From assembly GCA_037443425.1 (NCBI GenBank), contig JBBIOI010000044.1, positions 1 to 25,431 on the forward strand: 25,431 bases of DNA. Direction: 5' to 3'. Source of the stretch: JBBIOI01 sp037443425 (GTDB lineage: Bacteria > Desulfobacterota > BSN033 > UBA1163). The position numbers and the translations under genes are program-made. Each line of letters begins with the position of its first letter. Positions within the stretch are counted from its first letter, which is position 1. The notes beneath the pieces are model-generated. The model was not told the DNA's origin. It saw nothing but the letters and a program-made list of their open reading frames with translations, and did no database searches. Below, in pieces: positions 7,619-15,731 of this stretch.

Positions 7619-9790
7619 CTAAACCCTAACAGGGAGTTCAATAAGGAAGGTCGTTCCTTTTGGTTTATTATCTTTTACTCTTATGTAGCCATTATGGTCA
7701 GCAATAATGGCATTCACGATGGTAAGACCAAGGCCTGTTCCACTCTTTTTTGTAGAGTAATATGGCTCAAAAAGCCTTGCCTTGTCCTCATCAGGAATTC
7801 CACATCCATCGTCACTTACCTCAAGCCGAACAATCTGGAGATTTGGATCATAACTTGTCTCTATTTTAATCTCTCCTTCTTTCTCTATTGCAGCGAGACT
7901 GTTTTTAATCAAATTGATCATAACCCTCTTCATCTGATCTCTATCTATATTGAATACAGGAATGTCGCTTTGAGGAATAAAATTGAATCGTACGTGTTTG
8001 TTAGTCTCCTTAAATAGTATAATAGCTTCGTATATAATATCATTAATATTATTTGGAGTTGGATTTGAGGCAGGCATTCTTGCAAAGTTTGAGAATTCAT
8101 TTACCATTGCTTTAAGTTCCTCAACCTGTTTTACTATGGTTCGAGTACACTCATCAAATACCTCACCATCCTCTCTCAGTTTATCAAGGTAGCGCTTTCT
8201 TAACCTTTGAGCAGAAAGTTGTATAGGTGTTAGTGGATTTTTTATCTCATGAGCAATCCTTCGTGCTACTTCCCTCCAGGCTGCCATCCTTTGAGCCTTC
8301 ATCAGCTCTGTTAAATCGTCGAAGACTGCAACAAATCCAAGAGGTCTCCCTTCTTCATCTCTTAGTGCTGTTATGTTGATCAAAAAAGATAATGTCTTCC
8401 CTTTTAAATTTACCATGAGCTGTTTCTCTATGGTCTCTTTTCCAGAGGATTTAATCTCTCCGATAAGCGAATCTATTTGCTCAATATATTCTGGTAACAA
8501 TCCATCCTTAAAATCTTTTCCAAGGACATCTTCTCCTTTTACGTCGAGAATTTGCTCGGCAGAGGTATTAATGGTTGTTATTATTCCCTTCTCATCTATT
8601 GAGATTACACCTGCAGCCACATTCTTTAGGACTATCTCCATATATTTCCTTCTCTGTTCCAATTCCATCCTACTTATCCTGAGATCCTCGGTCATCTGAT
8701 TAAAAGATTTAACAAGAAGCCCAACTTCATCAGCCGCCTCCATCGAAATACGAAAATTAAGGTCGCCATTTGCTATCCTGTGGGTGGCCTCAGCCAGCTC
8801 TTTAATAGGAACAGTAATCTCTTTTGCCATGCGAAATCCAAACCAGATCGCCGAAAAAATAATCAGTAGTGTAACCATGAGAAGGGCCATCATATAACTG
8901 AATTTTATAGGTTTCTTAAAAATCTTCAGTTGTTTATATTCAACAAGGGCCTGGGATATCTCACGCATCTTAACCCCAAGACCTTTTGGAAGAAAATATG
9001 ACACTGCAACGACACCAGGTATTTCATCCTTATTCGATTCATCAATTATAGGGACAATCCCTATTATAACTTCACCTTCGCCAATGGATAATATCCTTGA
9101 AACCTCCTTCCCTGAGAAAGAGGCTTCAAGCATATCTTTTGGAGGAGGATCAAAAGATTGTTTTATTGTTTCATCACTTATGCTAAAACCTTCTTCTTTC
9201 CCCTTCCAAAAAATCCATATATTTCCAACTCGATACTCCTTTATCTTTGCTTCAAGTTCTTCTTTAAGAACAGAAAAATCCTTTCTTGCCTTAACAATCT
9301 TTTTTGAAAGATTGGTGCTTATCTGTTTGGCTGTTGATATTGTGTTGCTCGAGATATCTCTATAATAGGTCTGGGCAACTTCAAGAGAGCCTTGAAGGGA
9401 TTGTTCTAATTGTGCTTTAAACCAATGTTCAATACTATTTGTAATAAATCCAACAGCAACAAAAAATAGTATAATCGTTGGAACGAGCGACAGAGTCATA
9501 AATGCAAAAACTAATCTTGTTCTAAGTTTTGCCCCGAGGACATTTCGCTTTCTTTCGAATATAAGTTTTACTAAATTACGAATAACAAGAAAAATCAGTA
9601 GGAGGATCAATATAATATTGATATTTATTAAGGTGAAGATAATAATGTTGTTAGCAATTGGAATACTTCGCCCAACCTGAGGAATCTTCATCTCAATGGT
9701 TGTCAGGATAATAATGAGGATAGAGATGATACCTATAATTATAATTTCATTTCGCCTTCTTTTCTCTTCAGGGGAAAGTTCCCTTCTCAT
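7619..9790 (-). CDS. NtrY-type membrane sensor histidine kinase
   Basis: 723 aa. Two membrane segments near residues 15-31 and 48-71 precede a third (about 93-118). A periplasmic sensor region of about 180 residues follows, then a fourth membrane segment (about 298-319). A HAMP domain covers about 320-372, a PAS domain about 380-490 and a HisKA domain about 500-570. The phospho-acceptor is H514 in RRIAHEIKNPLTPIQ. The ATPase domain has an N-box (NLIKNSLAA), G1 (SDDGCGIP) and G2 (GTGLGL). This architecture matches NtrY, the sensor of NtrY-NtrX nitrogen or redox signalling. The usual sigma-54 response regulator NtrX is not next to it: the downstream gene is a nuclease with its own promoter. The DUF4390 gene upstream is 20 nt away and probably co-transcribed. 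The signal it senses cannot be told from sequence. Confidence 0.9.
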   Translation of the reverse strand: MRRELSPEEKRRRNEIIIIGIISILIIILTTIEMKIPQVGRSIPIANNIIIFTLININIILILLLIFLVIRNLVKLIFERKRNVLGAKLRTRLVFAFMTLSLVPTIILFFVAVGFITNSIEHWFKAQLEQSLQGSLEVAQTYYRDISSNTISTAKQISTNLSKKIVKARKDFSVLKEELEAKIKEYRVGNIWIFWKGKEEGFSISDETIKQSFDPPPKDMLEASFSGKEVSRILSIGEGEVIIGIVPIIDESNKDEIPGVVAVSYFLPKGLGVKMREISQALVEYKQLKIFKKPIKFSYMMALLMVTLLIIFSAIWFGFRMAKEITVPIKELAEATHRIANGDLNFRISMEAADEVGLLVKSFNQMTEDLRISRMELEQRRKYMEIVLKNVAAGVISIDEKGIITTINTSAEQILDVKGEDVLGKDFKDGLLPEYIEQIDSLIGEIKSSGKETIEKQLMVNLKGKTLSFLINITALRDEEGRPLGFVAVFDDLTELMKAQRMAAWREVARRIAHEIKNPLTPIQLSAQRLRKRYLDKLREDGEVFDECTRTIVKQVEELKAMVNEFSNFARMPASNPTPNNINDIIYEAIILFKETNKHVRFNFIPQSDIPVFNIDRDQMKRVMINLIKNSLAAIEKEGEIKIETSYDPNLQIVRLEVSDDGCGIPDEDKARLFEPYYSTKKSGTGLGLTIVNAIIADHNGYIRVKDNKPKGTTFLIELPVRV

Positions 9791-9810
9791 AAACTATCCA
9801 TCCCAAATGT

Positions 9811-10377
9811 TTAAAAGGGGATACTTTCTATATGCCAGTCTGTCTTAAAATCCCATAAGGATGTTAAAAAGAAGATATACTCAAGAGGAAACGGAAGTTT
9901 CACTGGGTCAAGCTCTGCTTTGATTCTTAATTCAGTAGGAGTGCCTTGGGGAATTTTGATATATGGCCTGATCTCAACATCTTTTACAGTAGCCATCAGT
10001 CTCTTGGCCTCTTCCAAATTGGAGGTTGTATAGGAGTTGTGGTTTTCTCCAAGATTTACATGATATTCCCTTTGAACTGGGTCGAACCGTATTACATGGG
10101 AAAACTCAACGTTTGCAATCTCTTTATCCTTCCACCATCTCTTTTCATAAACTCTGAGATAAAAATTAAATTTAGTCGGTATACCTGCCTTTATTGCCTC
10201 TTCAATCTTTTCGGTAAAACATTCCTCAACAAAGAAACTTACCTTGTACCCTGCATTTGAAGGCTTAATACTTACATCTCTAATATATCCCTTTTGTGAA
10301 AATACGGAAACAGGAATTGTAGACAATAGTACAATTAATAGAATTAGATATATATATCGAATCTTTGACCCCATCAT
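9811..10377 (-). CDS. DUF4390 family exported protein
   Basis: 188 aa. Residues about 7-28 form a hydrophobic, signal-peptide-like segment (YLILLIVLLSTIPVSVFS), with cleavage likely before QKGY. The rest is a beta-rich domain resembling DUF4390: a region with FFVEECFTEKIEEAIKAGIP, a YHVNL strand and the C-terminal end FFLTSLWDFKTDWHIESIPF. Proteins of this family are commonly encoded directly upstream of NtrY-type kinases, as here. A periplasmic accessory role for the kinase is a reasonable inference but not shown. No clear Shine-Dalgarno precedes the start (ATG ATG at 10377). A 7-bp hairpin (10387-10405) lies between it and the rnpB 3' end. Confidence 0.75.
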   Translation of the reverse strand: MMGSKIRYIYLILLIVLLSTIPVSVFSQKGYIRDVSIKPSNAGYKVSFFVEECFTEKIEEAIKAGIPTKFNFYLRVYEKRWWKDKEIANVEFSHVIRFDPVQREYHVNLGENHNSYTTSNLEEAKRLMATVKDVEIRPYIKIPQGTPTELRIKAELDPVKLPFPLEYIFFLTSLWDFKTDWHIESIPF

Positions 10378-10386
10378 TAAAGATCA

Positions 10387-10405
10387 TTTGTGGAAAGACC
10401 ACAAA
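10387..10405 (-). other. Small hairpin between rnpB and the DUF4390 gene
   Basis: TTTGTGG and CCACAAA (10405-10399 and 10393-10387) form a perfect 7-bp stem around a 5-nt loop. No U-run follows on the minus strand, so a standard terminator is not supported. It may be a processing or stabilising structure just behind the RNase P RNA 3' end. Confidence 0.35.
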
Positions 10406-10416
10406 AGGGGAAGTTT

Positions 10417-10856
10417 TAAAGGGGATCATAAGCCGAGTTCTGTTTCCTGACCTAATAGCCAGGACGATGGTCATTTATCTGGGAACCTGATTACTCAGGT
10501 CCTCAAGCGACCTTACCCGTTCCGCCTTTGTCCTTATACCAAAGGACAAATTTGAATGGGTCATTCTCATCCCTCTCTGGGGAAGCGGAACCTATTTGGT
10601 CTTGCTCCGGGTGGGGTTTACCAAGCTACCCCAATCGCTTGGGGTACTGGTGAGCTCTTACCTCACCTTTTCACCCTTATTCCGATCATCATCGGAACGG
10701 TCTGTTTTCTGTGGCACTTTCCTTACCCTGTGAAATCTCTCGATTTCACAGAGCAGTCCGTGTTACGGACCACCCTACCCTCTGGAGCTCGGACTTTCCT
10801 CTCCACATAACCATTTAAAATAGGGATATGTGAAGCGACCATCTCACCCCTTTATC
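10417..10856 (-). ncRNA. rnpB: RNase P RNA (bacterial class A)
   Basis: About 440 nt, the catalytic RNA that matures tRNA (and tmRNA) 5' ends. Conserved region I GAGGAAAGTCCG is at 10801-10790. The 3' conserved block ACAGAACTCGGCTTAT is at 10443-10428. Other typical parts are the AGTGCCACAGAAA segment (about 10719-10707), GGTAAACCCCAC near 10622-10611, and an AAGGCGGAACGGGTAAGG-type region near 10530-10513. Helix P1 can form from AAAGGGG (10853-10847) and CCCCTTT (10424-10418), which sets the ends to within about 10 nt. The 5' end directly abuts or overlaps the stop codon of the RNase H gene, so RNase P RNA is probably processed from, or initiated within, that gene's transcript. Confidence 0.95.
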
Positions 10857-11313
10857 ATCTCCCCTTTTGTGCCGATTCTTTTAAACACCTTTTCCGAATC
10901 GCTTGATTGGCTAAAAAATCGGCTTCCTTGTTCATTTCCCTCGGAATGAATTCAATTTCAAAAGAAGAAAAATCTTTTAGACTTTGAATAACCTTTTTAT
11001 GAAGTTCATTTAATCCGTGATCCCTTACCCGGTAAATCCCTTTTACCTGTTTCTCTACTAATTGCGAATCAGTAAATATATGGATAGAATTACTTCCACG
11101 TCTCTTCGCCTCTCTCAATCCCAGAAGGAGAGCCAGATATTCAGCCTCATTGTTCGTTTTTTCCCCTAAATATCTACTTATTCTTGCTATCTCACAACCA
11201 TCCTCTTTTTTTATCCATACACCTGCCCCGGCCTTTCCTGGATTTCCTTTTGAAGCCCCGTCAAAATATATAATTAATCGATTATTTCCCCTCTCCAGGC
11301 ATTCATTATACAT
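10855..11313 (-). CDS. rnhA: Ribonuclease HI family protein
   Basis: 152 aa, the length of single-domain RNase HI, which cuts the RNA strand of RNA-DNA hybrids. The four catalytic acidic residues are present: D18 in YFDGASKGNPG, E58 in TNNEAEYLAL, D82 in FTDSQL and D132 in NKEADFLA. The NNEAEY form is typical of the shorter type found in many non-enteric bacteria and archaea, which lacks the E. coli basic protrusion. The stop codon touches the 5' end of rnpB. The start at 11313 lies 5 nt after the zinc-ribbon gene, so the two are likely co-transcribed. An internal start at about residue 12 cannot be excluded. Confidence 0.88.
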   Translation of the reverse strand: MYNECLERGNNRLIIYFDGASKGNPGKAGAGVWIKKEDGCEIARISRYLGEKTNNEAEYLALLLGLREAKRRGSNSIHIFTDSQLVEKQVKGIYRVRDHGLNELHKKVIQSLKDFSSFEIEFIPREMNKEADFLANQAIRKRCLKESAQKGR

Positions 11314-11318
11314 TATCT

Positions 11319-12038
11319 CTATTTTTCCTTATCACCTCTATCCCAGTAAAGAATCCGATTACAATTCGGGCACCTAATAAGCTCATTATTTCGTTGAACC
11401 TCTATATACATCTGTGGAGGGATATGAACGAAGCAACCTAAACATGTTTCATCCCTCACACTTACAACTCCCAATCCCTGTCTTTTCTCTTTCAGAGTGT
11501 TGTATAGGTTAACCAGGTTTGTATCAAGCTGTTTTGTAATAGCCTCTCTCCGTTCAAGATGTTTTTTAAGAATTAAATCATCATGTTCAATCTTCTCCTG
11601 AAGCCTTCTCTTCTCCTCTTCTATTCTCTCAAGAGTTATCTCCAACTCCTTTTCCCTTTTTTTAAGTCTTTTTTTTAGCTCATCTATTTCATCCATTACC
11701 TGAAGGATTTCTTCTTCAACCCTACTGTTGGATTCTTTTATTGCCTCAATCTCGTTAAGCAAGGCCTGATATTCTCTATTTGTCTTGATCTCAAACATCT
11801 TCCCCTGTGCCTTCTTTATCTTCTCTTGCTCCATCATTAGGAGATTCTCTTTCTTCCTTCTCTCCTTTTCTAACAGCTCAATCTTTTCTCTTTCCTTTTG
11901 AACCTTCTCTCTTTCGAGATTCCCTTTTTCATCAAGTCTTTTTATCTCCTTAGGGACTCGGTCCCTTTCTTCTTTAATATTTTTTAGTTCTTGATCGATC
12001 TTTTGAAGTTCCCAGAGTAGCTCCAACTGTTCTCTCAA
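11319..12038 (-). CDS. Coiled-coil protein with C4 zinc ribbon (DUF164/zf-RING_7 type)
   Basis: About 239 aa from a TTG start at 12038. A long charged coiled coil fills about residues 1-180. A C-terminal zinc ribbon follows, with CLGC (ETCLGCFVHIPPQ) and CPNC (LIRCPNCNRILYW). Proteins of this type are widespread and are thought to bind nucleic acid, but the function is not established. The TTG start is chosen because AGGGGG lies 6 nt upstream. The longer GTG reading at 12071 would begin inside the CAU tRNA gene and is rejected. The gene is followed 5 nt later by the RNase HI gene. Confidence 0.85.
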   Translation of the reverse strand: MREQLELLWELQKIDQELKNIKEERDRVPKEIKRLDEKGNLEREKVQKEREKIELLEKERRKKENLLMMEQEKIKKAQGKMFEIKTNREYQALLNEIEAIKESNSRVEEEILQVMDEIDELKKRLKKREKELEITLERIEEEKRRLQEKIEHDDLILKKHLERREAITKQLDTNLVNLYNTLKEKRQGLGVVSVRDETCLGCFVHIPPQMYIEVQRNNELIRCPNCNRILYWDRGDKEK

Positions 12039-12059
12039 ATATTTCCCCCTACCAATGTT

Positions 12060-12135
12060 TGGTGGGCCCACCTGGGTTCGAACCAGGGACCTTCCGGTTA
12101 TGAGCCGGTGGCTCTGCCAACTGAGCTATGGGCCC
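12060..12135 (-). tRNA. tRNA with CAU anticodon (Met elongator or Ile2)
   Basis: A 76-nt cloverleaf with encoded CCA. The acceptor stem GGGCCCA pairs with TGGGCCC. The D-arm is AGCTCAG-TTGGC-AGAGC, the anticodon arm CCGG-CTCATAA-CCGG reads CAT, and the T-arm is CCTGGTTCGAACCCAGG. There is no mismatch at the first acceptor pair, so it is not an initiator tRNA. A CAU anticodon can be elongator methionine or, if lysidine-modified by TilS, isoleucine for AUA. The sequence alone does not settle this. It lies between rpoD and the zinc-ribbon gene, probably read through from the rpoD cluster. Confidence 0.95.
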
Positions 12136-12198
12136 TTAATTAATTATATATTAAAAACTTATTATAATTCAAATAATGCATAAATTTCAAATTTACTT

Positions 12199-13929
12199 CT
12201 AATTTTCTAAGAAGCTTTTTAATCTTTTTGCTCGACTCGGGTGACGGAGTTTCTTTAAAGCCTTGGCTTCTATCTGTCTTATTCTTTCACGTGTTACATC
12301 AAAATCCTGCCCCACCTCTTCCAGCGTATGGTCATATTTCTCACCTATACCAAATCTCATCCTCAAAACCTTCTCCTCCCTTGGGGTAAGACTTGCAAGT
12401 ACTTTTCTTGTAAGCTCTGACAAATTGGCATTTATGACTGCGTCTTGTGGAGAAATAATACTCTTATCTTCAATAAAATCTCCAAGATGGCTATCTTCCT
12501 CATCCCCGATCGGGGTCTCAAGAGAAATAGGTTCTTTTGCAATTTTTAAGATTTTTCTTACCTTATCGATGGGCATTTCCATCCTTTCTGCAATCTCTTC
12601 AGGGGTAGGTTCTCGGCCAATCTCCTGAACAAGAGCCCTTGAAGTTCTAATAAGTTTATTAATTGTTTCAATCATATGAACTGGGATCCTAATGGTTCTT
12701 GCTTGATCAGCAATTGCACGTGTTATGGCCTGACGAATCCACCATGTAGCATAGGTACTAAACTTATAACCCCTTTGATACTCAAATTTATCAACAGCCT
12801 TCATTAAACCAATATTTCCTTCTTGGATTAAATCGAGAAATTGAAGCCCTCGATTGGTATATTTTTTGGCTATCGAAACAACCAATCTTAGATTTGCCTT
12901 TACCAATTCCCATTTGGCTTCGTTCGTCTTTTTTTCCGCCTCTATTATTGCATCTACAGCTTCTCTTAGTTTTTGTAAAGGAAGACCACATTCACTTTCT
13001 ATGCGAGAAATCTTCTTCTGAATCTGTTTGACAGTTTTATATAACTGCTGGAGATCAATCTTTGAAAGCCCTTTTTCCATAAGGGTTCTACTAACCATAT
13101 TTGGCCTTTTCTTCAAGGCCCTTAAAATTTCTCTGGCATCTTTAATAGAAACCCCTATCTTTTCTTCACTCCTTCTTATTTCATTTTCTGCCCTCTCAAT
13201 TCTACTTAACATGTGCTTCATTTTTTGAACAATCTTATTAATCTGGATATCTCTTAGATTCATCTTTCTAAAGCATTCCAGAATCTTATCCTGTCTCTTT
13301 TTAATCTGAAGCTTAATTTTACTTTTTGGTAACCTCTTGTTTTTACGCAGGCGATTGATTGACTCATCATGCCTCCTAATCTCATCAATTAATTCCAATA
13401 TCCTCTTCTTTTGAATTCTTTCCTCCTCTTCATTTGTCTCATCCTCTTCAATTTCATTTGTCACTTCTCTAATTTCTACTCTTCCCGATCTTATAGCATC
13501 GCCAAGGTTAATGACCTCTTTTATCGCCATAGGACAGTTTAAAACCACACTTAATATTTCTCTTTTCCCGCTTTCTATCCTCTTTGCAATCTCAACTTCC
13601 CCCTCCCTTGTTAAAAGGGAGACAGAGCCCATTTCACGAAGATATATCCTTATCGGATCTTCTCCTCTACCTAATGTCTCAATCTCAAACTCATCCAGAT
13701 CTTCAGTCTCTTCTTCAAAAATCTTTTCACTCTCCACTTTAAATTCATGTATATCATCCGACAAATCTATGTCCATTTCATCAAACATCATAAGTACATC
13801 ATCAATCTGATCAGAGGAAACTATATCATCAGGAGGAACAACATCATCTTCTTCATAGTTTAAAAATCCATCCCCTTCCTCCATTGAGATCAAATGATTC
13901 ATCTCTTTTATCTTTTCCTCTCTTCTCAT
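12199..13929 (-). CDS. rpoD: RNA polymerase primary sigma factor RpoD (sigma-70)
   Basis: 576 aa from the ATG at 13929. An acidic N-terminal stretch covers about 1-95. Region 1.2 reads DPIRIYLREMGSVSLLTREGE. A long charged non-conserved region follows. Regions 2.1-2.4 contain NLRLVVSIAKKYTNRGL, DLIQEGNIGLMKAVDKFEY and YKFSTYATWWIRQAI. Region 3 begins with TIRIPVHMIE. Region 4 carries the helix-turn-helix TLEEVGQDFDVTRERIRQIEAKAL, with the complete C-terminus LRHPSRAKRLKSFLEN. All determinants of a housekeeping sigma factor are present. The start seven codons upstream (13950) has no ribosome binding site, whereas GGAGG precedes the chosen ATG. It is the last protein gene of the rpsU-yqeY-mutS2-dnaG-rpoD cluster. 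Confidence 0.97.
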   Translation of the reverse strand: MRREEKIKEMNHLISMEEGDGFLNYEEDDVVPPDDIVSSDQIDDVLMMFDEMDIDLSDDIHEFKVESEKIFEEETEDLDEFEIETLGRGEDPIRIYLREMGSVSLLTREGEVEIAKRIESGKREILSVVLNCPMAIKEVINLGDAIRSGRVEIREVTNEIEEDETNEEEERIQKKRILELIDEIRRHDESINRLRKNKRLPKSKIKLQIKKRQDKILECFRKMNLRDIQINKIVQKMKHMLSRIERAENEIRRSEEKIGVSIKDAREILRALKKRPNMVSRTLMEKGLSKIDLQQLYKTVKQIQKKISRIESECGLPLQKLREAVDAIIEAEKKTNEAKWELVKANLRLVVSIAKKYTNRGLQFLDLIQEGNIGLMKAVDKFEYQRGYKFSTYATWWIRQAITRAIADQARTIRIPVHMIETINKLIRTSRALVQEIGREPTPEEIAERMEMPIDKVRKILKIAKEPISLETPIGDEEDSHLGDFIEDKSIISPQDAVINANLSELTRKVLASLTPREEKVLRMRFGIGEKYDHTLEEVGQDFDVTRERIRQIEAKALKKLRHPSRAKRLKSFLEN

Positions 13930-13954
13930 AAATAATTTCCCTCCCACCATTTTT

Positions 13955-15727
13955 TTATGTTATTTCAAGAAGGGCCTTCTCTCTCAAAGTTAACTCTTGA
14001 CGTTCTTTCAATAGCCCTTCTAAGACCCTTCCCCCACCTGTCTTTTCTGCTTCTTTAATCTTTTTTAAAAGCTCGATCTTGTCTTTTTTTATCTTTTCCT
14101 CCATAATCTTTCTTATACAATCCCTCAATAGCTTTTCAGCATGTTCTTTTTCTAACTGAAAATCTTCAAATGCTAATTTACTCAATATGCCTCTCATGTC
14201 CTCATCGATCGATATCAATATCTCTGAAAACTCAAGCCTCCCCTTCTTCAGGTATTGTTTTTCCATCTCTTTGCCTATCGATTTAAGAGCAATACTCTGA
14301 AACTGATCCAAAACAGCATATTTTGATAAAATAGGGATATATTGAGGATTATGTACCAACAATTGAATAAGCATCTCCTCAGATTTTGGGAAAACTCTTT
14401 TAATTACCATCTTATTCAAATCATCATTTCCTTTTTTGGGAGGGGATTGGACAATTTCATGTAGTATTGATTCTTGAATCTCAATCTTGTCTGCTAACGC
14501 TTTTATATATAGGCCTTTTTTTATCCTATCAGGGATTTTATTTAGCATAGCAATGGCCTCTTTGGCCATTTTAACCTTTCCCTCAATCGTTCTTAAATCA
14601 AATCTCTTTTCCAGTATTTCAAAGAAGAAATCGATCATTGGGAAGGCATTTGTGATTAATTTTTCAAAACCTTCACGGTTTCCCTTCCTTAAAAAGGTGT
14701 CGGGGTCATCTCCTTTTGGAAGGGTAATGATCTTAGCTGTGACATCCTCTTCTAAAAAGAGAGGAAGGCAGCGAAGTGAGGCCTTAAGGCCTGCCTCATC
14801 AGCATCAAAAACAGTATATAAACTATCTGTGTATCTCTTTAATATCCTTATATGTTGTGAGGTTAGGGCTGTGCCTAAAGTGGCTACACTATTTTTAATA
14901 CCAAACTGATGGAGAGTTAAAAGATCAAAATATCCTTCAACGATTACTGCAAAATCCTTTTCTGAAATAAATCGCTTAGCTACCTGTAATCCATAGAGGG
15001 TCTCACCTTTATGATAAACTATGGATTCTGGAGAATTGATATATTTAGGTTCCCCCTCTTTGATAAGCCTCCCCCCAAAACCTATAACTCTATTATGTAT
15101 ATCAAAAATCGGGAAGATTATTCTGTTTCGAAAAGTATCATACCAACCCTCTTTCTTCTTAGGAATGACCAATCCAACTTCAACAGCAAGATCCATAGGC
15201 AACTTTTTCTCATTTAGATATTTGACCAATCCATCCCATTGATCTAAGCTATATCCAAGCTTATACTCTTCTATAATATCTTTATTTATCCCTCTCTTTA
15301 TCAAATAATTCAAACCATCCTTTCCTTTTGTTGAGTGGAGTATAGTATAAAAATACTCAGAAGCGATATGATTCAATTCAAGTAACAATTCTTTCTTGGC
15401 AAATTCCCTCTTTTTTTTCACACTTGGTTCTGAGAGTCTTATCCCGTAACGCTTTGCAAGTTCATCCACAGCCTCAGGAAAGGATAGACCCTTTATCTTC
15501 ATCAGGAATGTGAATATGTCTCCTCCTTCACCGCAACCAAAGCAATGAAAGATCTGTTTCTCCTCATTAACCATGAATGAGGGTGTCTTCTCAGAATGGA
15601 ATGGACAAAGGCCCTTATAGTTTCTGCCTGATTTTTTTAGACTGACATAATCTGAAACGATCTCCAGTATGTTAGATCGTTCTCTAATGGCTGAAATATC
15701 ACTTTCAGAGAAAAAAACTCTGTCCAA
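13955..15727 (-). CDS. dnaG: DNA primase DnaG
   Basis: 590 aa, the normal length. It synthesises RNA primers for replication. The N-terminal CHC2 zinc-binding domain has C41, H44, C62 and C65 (LCPFHSEKTPSF and FHCFGCGEGGD). The catalytic core includes RNRIIFPI near 199-206 and GFGGR. The TOPRIM metal site is E264 in IVEGYFD and D307/D309 in FDADEAG. The C-terminal part (about 430-590) is helical and would be the helicase-binding domain. It starts 4 nt after the mutS2 stop and ends 27 nt ahead of the rpoD start, consistent with co-translation in the macromolecular-synthesis operon. Confidence 0.97.
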   Translation of the reverse strand: MDRVFFSESDISAIRERSNILEIVSDYVSLKKSGRNYKGLCPFHSEKTPSFMVNEEKQIFHCFGCGEGGDIFTFLMKIKGLSFPEAVDELAKRYGIRLSEPSVKKKREFAKKELLLELNHIASEYFYTILHSTKGKDGLNYLIKRGINKDIIEEYKLGYSLDQWDGLVKYLNEKKLPMDLAVEVGLVIPKKKEGWYDTFRNRIIFPIFDIHNRVIGFGGRLIKEGEPKYINSPESIVYHKGETLYGLQVAKRFISEKDFAVIVEGYFDLLTLHQFGIKNSVATLGTALTSQHIRILKRYTDSLYTVFDADEAGLKASLRCLPLFLEEDVTAKIITLPKGDDPDTFLRKGNREGFEKLITNAFPMIDFFFEILEKRFDLRTIEGKVKMAKEAIAMLNKIPDRIKKGLYIKALADKIEIQESILHEIVQSPPKKGNDDLNKMVIKRVFPKSEEMLIQLLVHNPQYIPILSKYAVLDQFQSIALKSIGKEMEKQYLKKGRLEFSEILISIDEDMRGILSKLAFEDFQLEKEHAEKLLRDCIRKIMEEKIKKDKIELLKKIKEAEKTGGGRVLEGLLKERQELTLREKALLEIT

Positions 15728-15731
15728 GTAA

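Noticed and set aside
10556..10810. 84-aa plus-strand ORF
   Set aside because: Antisense to RNase P RNA conserved regions; no ribosome binding site or family match.
12039..12071. Longer GTG start of the zinc-ribbon gene
   Set aside because: It would begin inside the CAU tRNA gene; a TTG with AGGGGG at good spacing lies 33 nt downstream.
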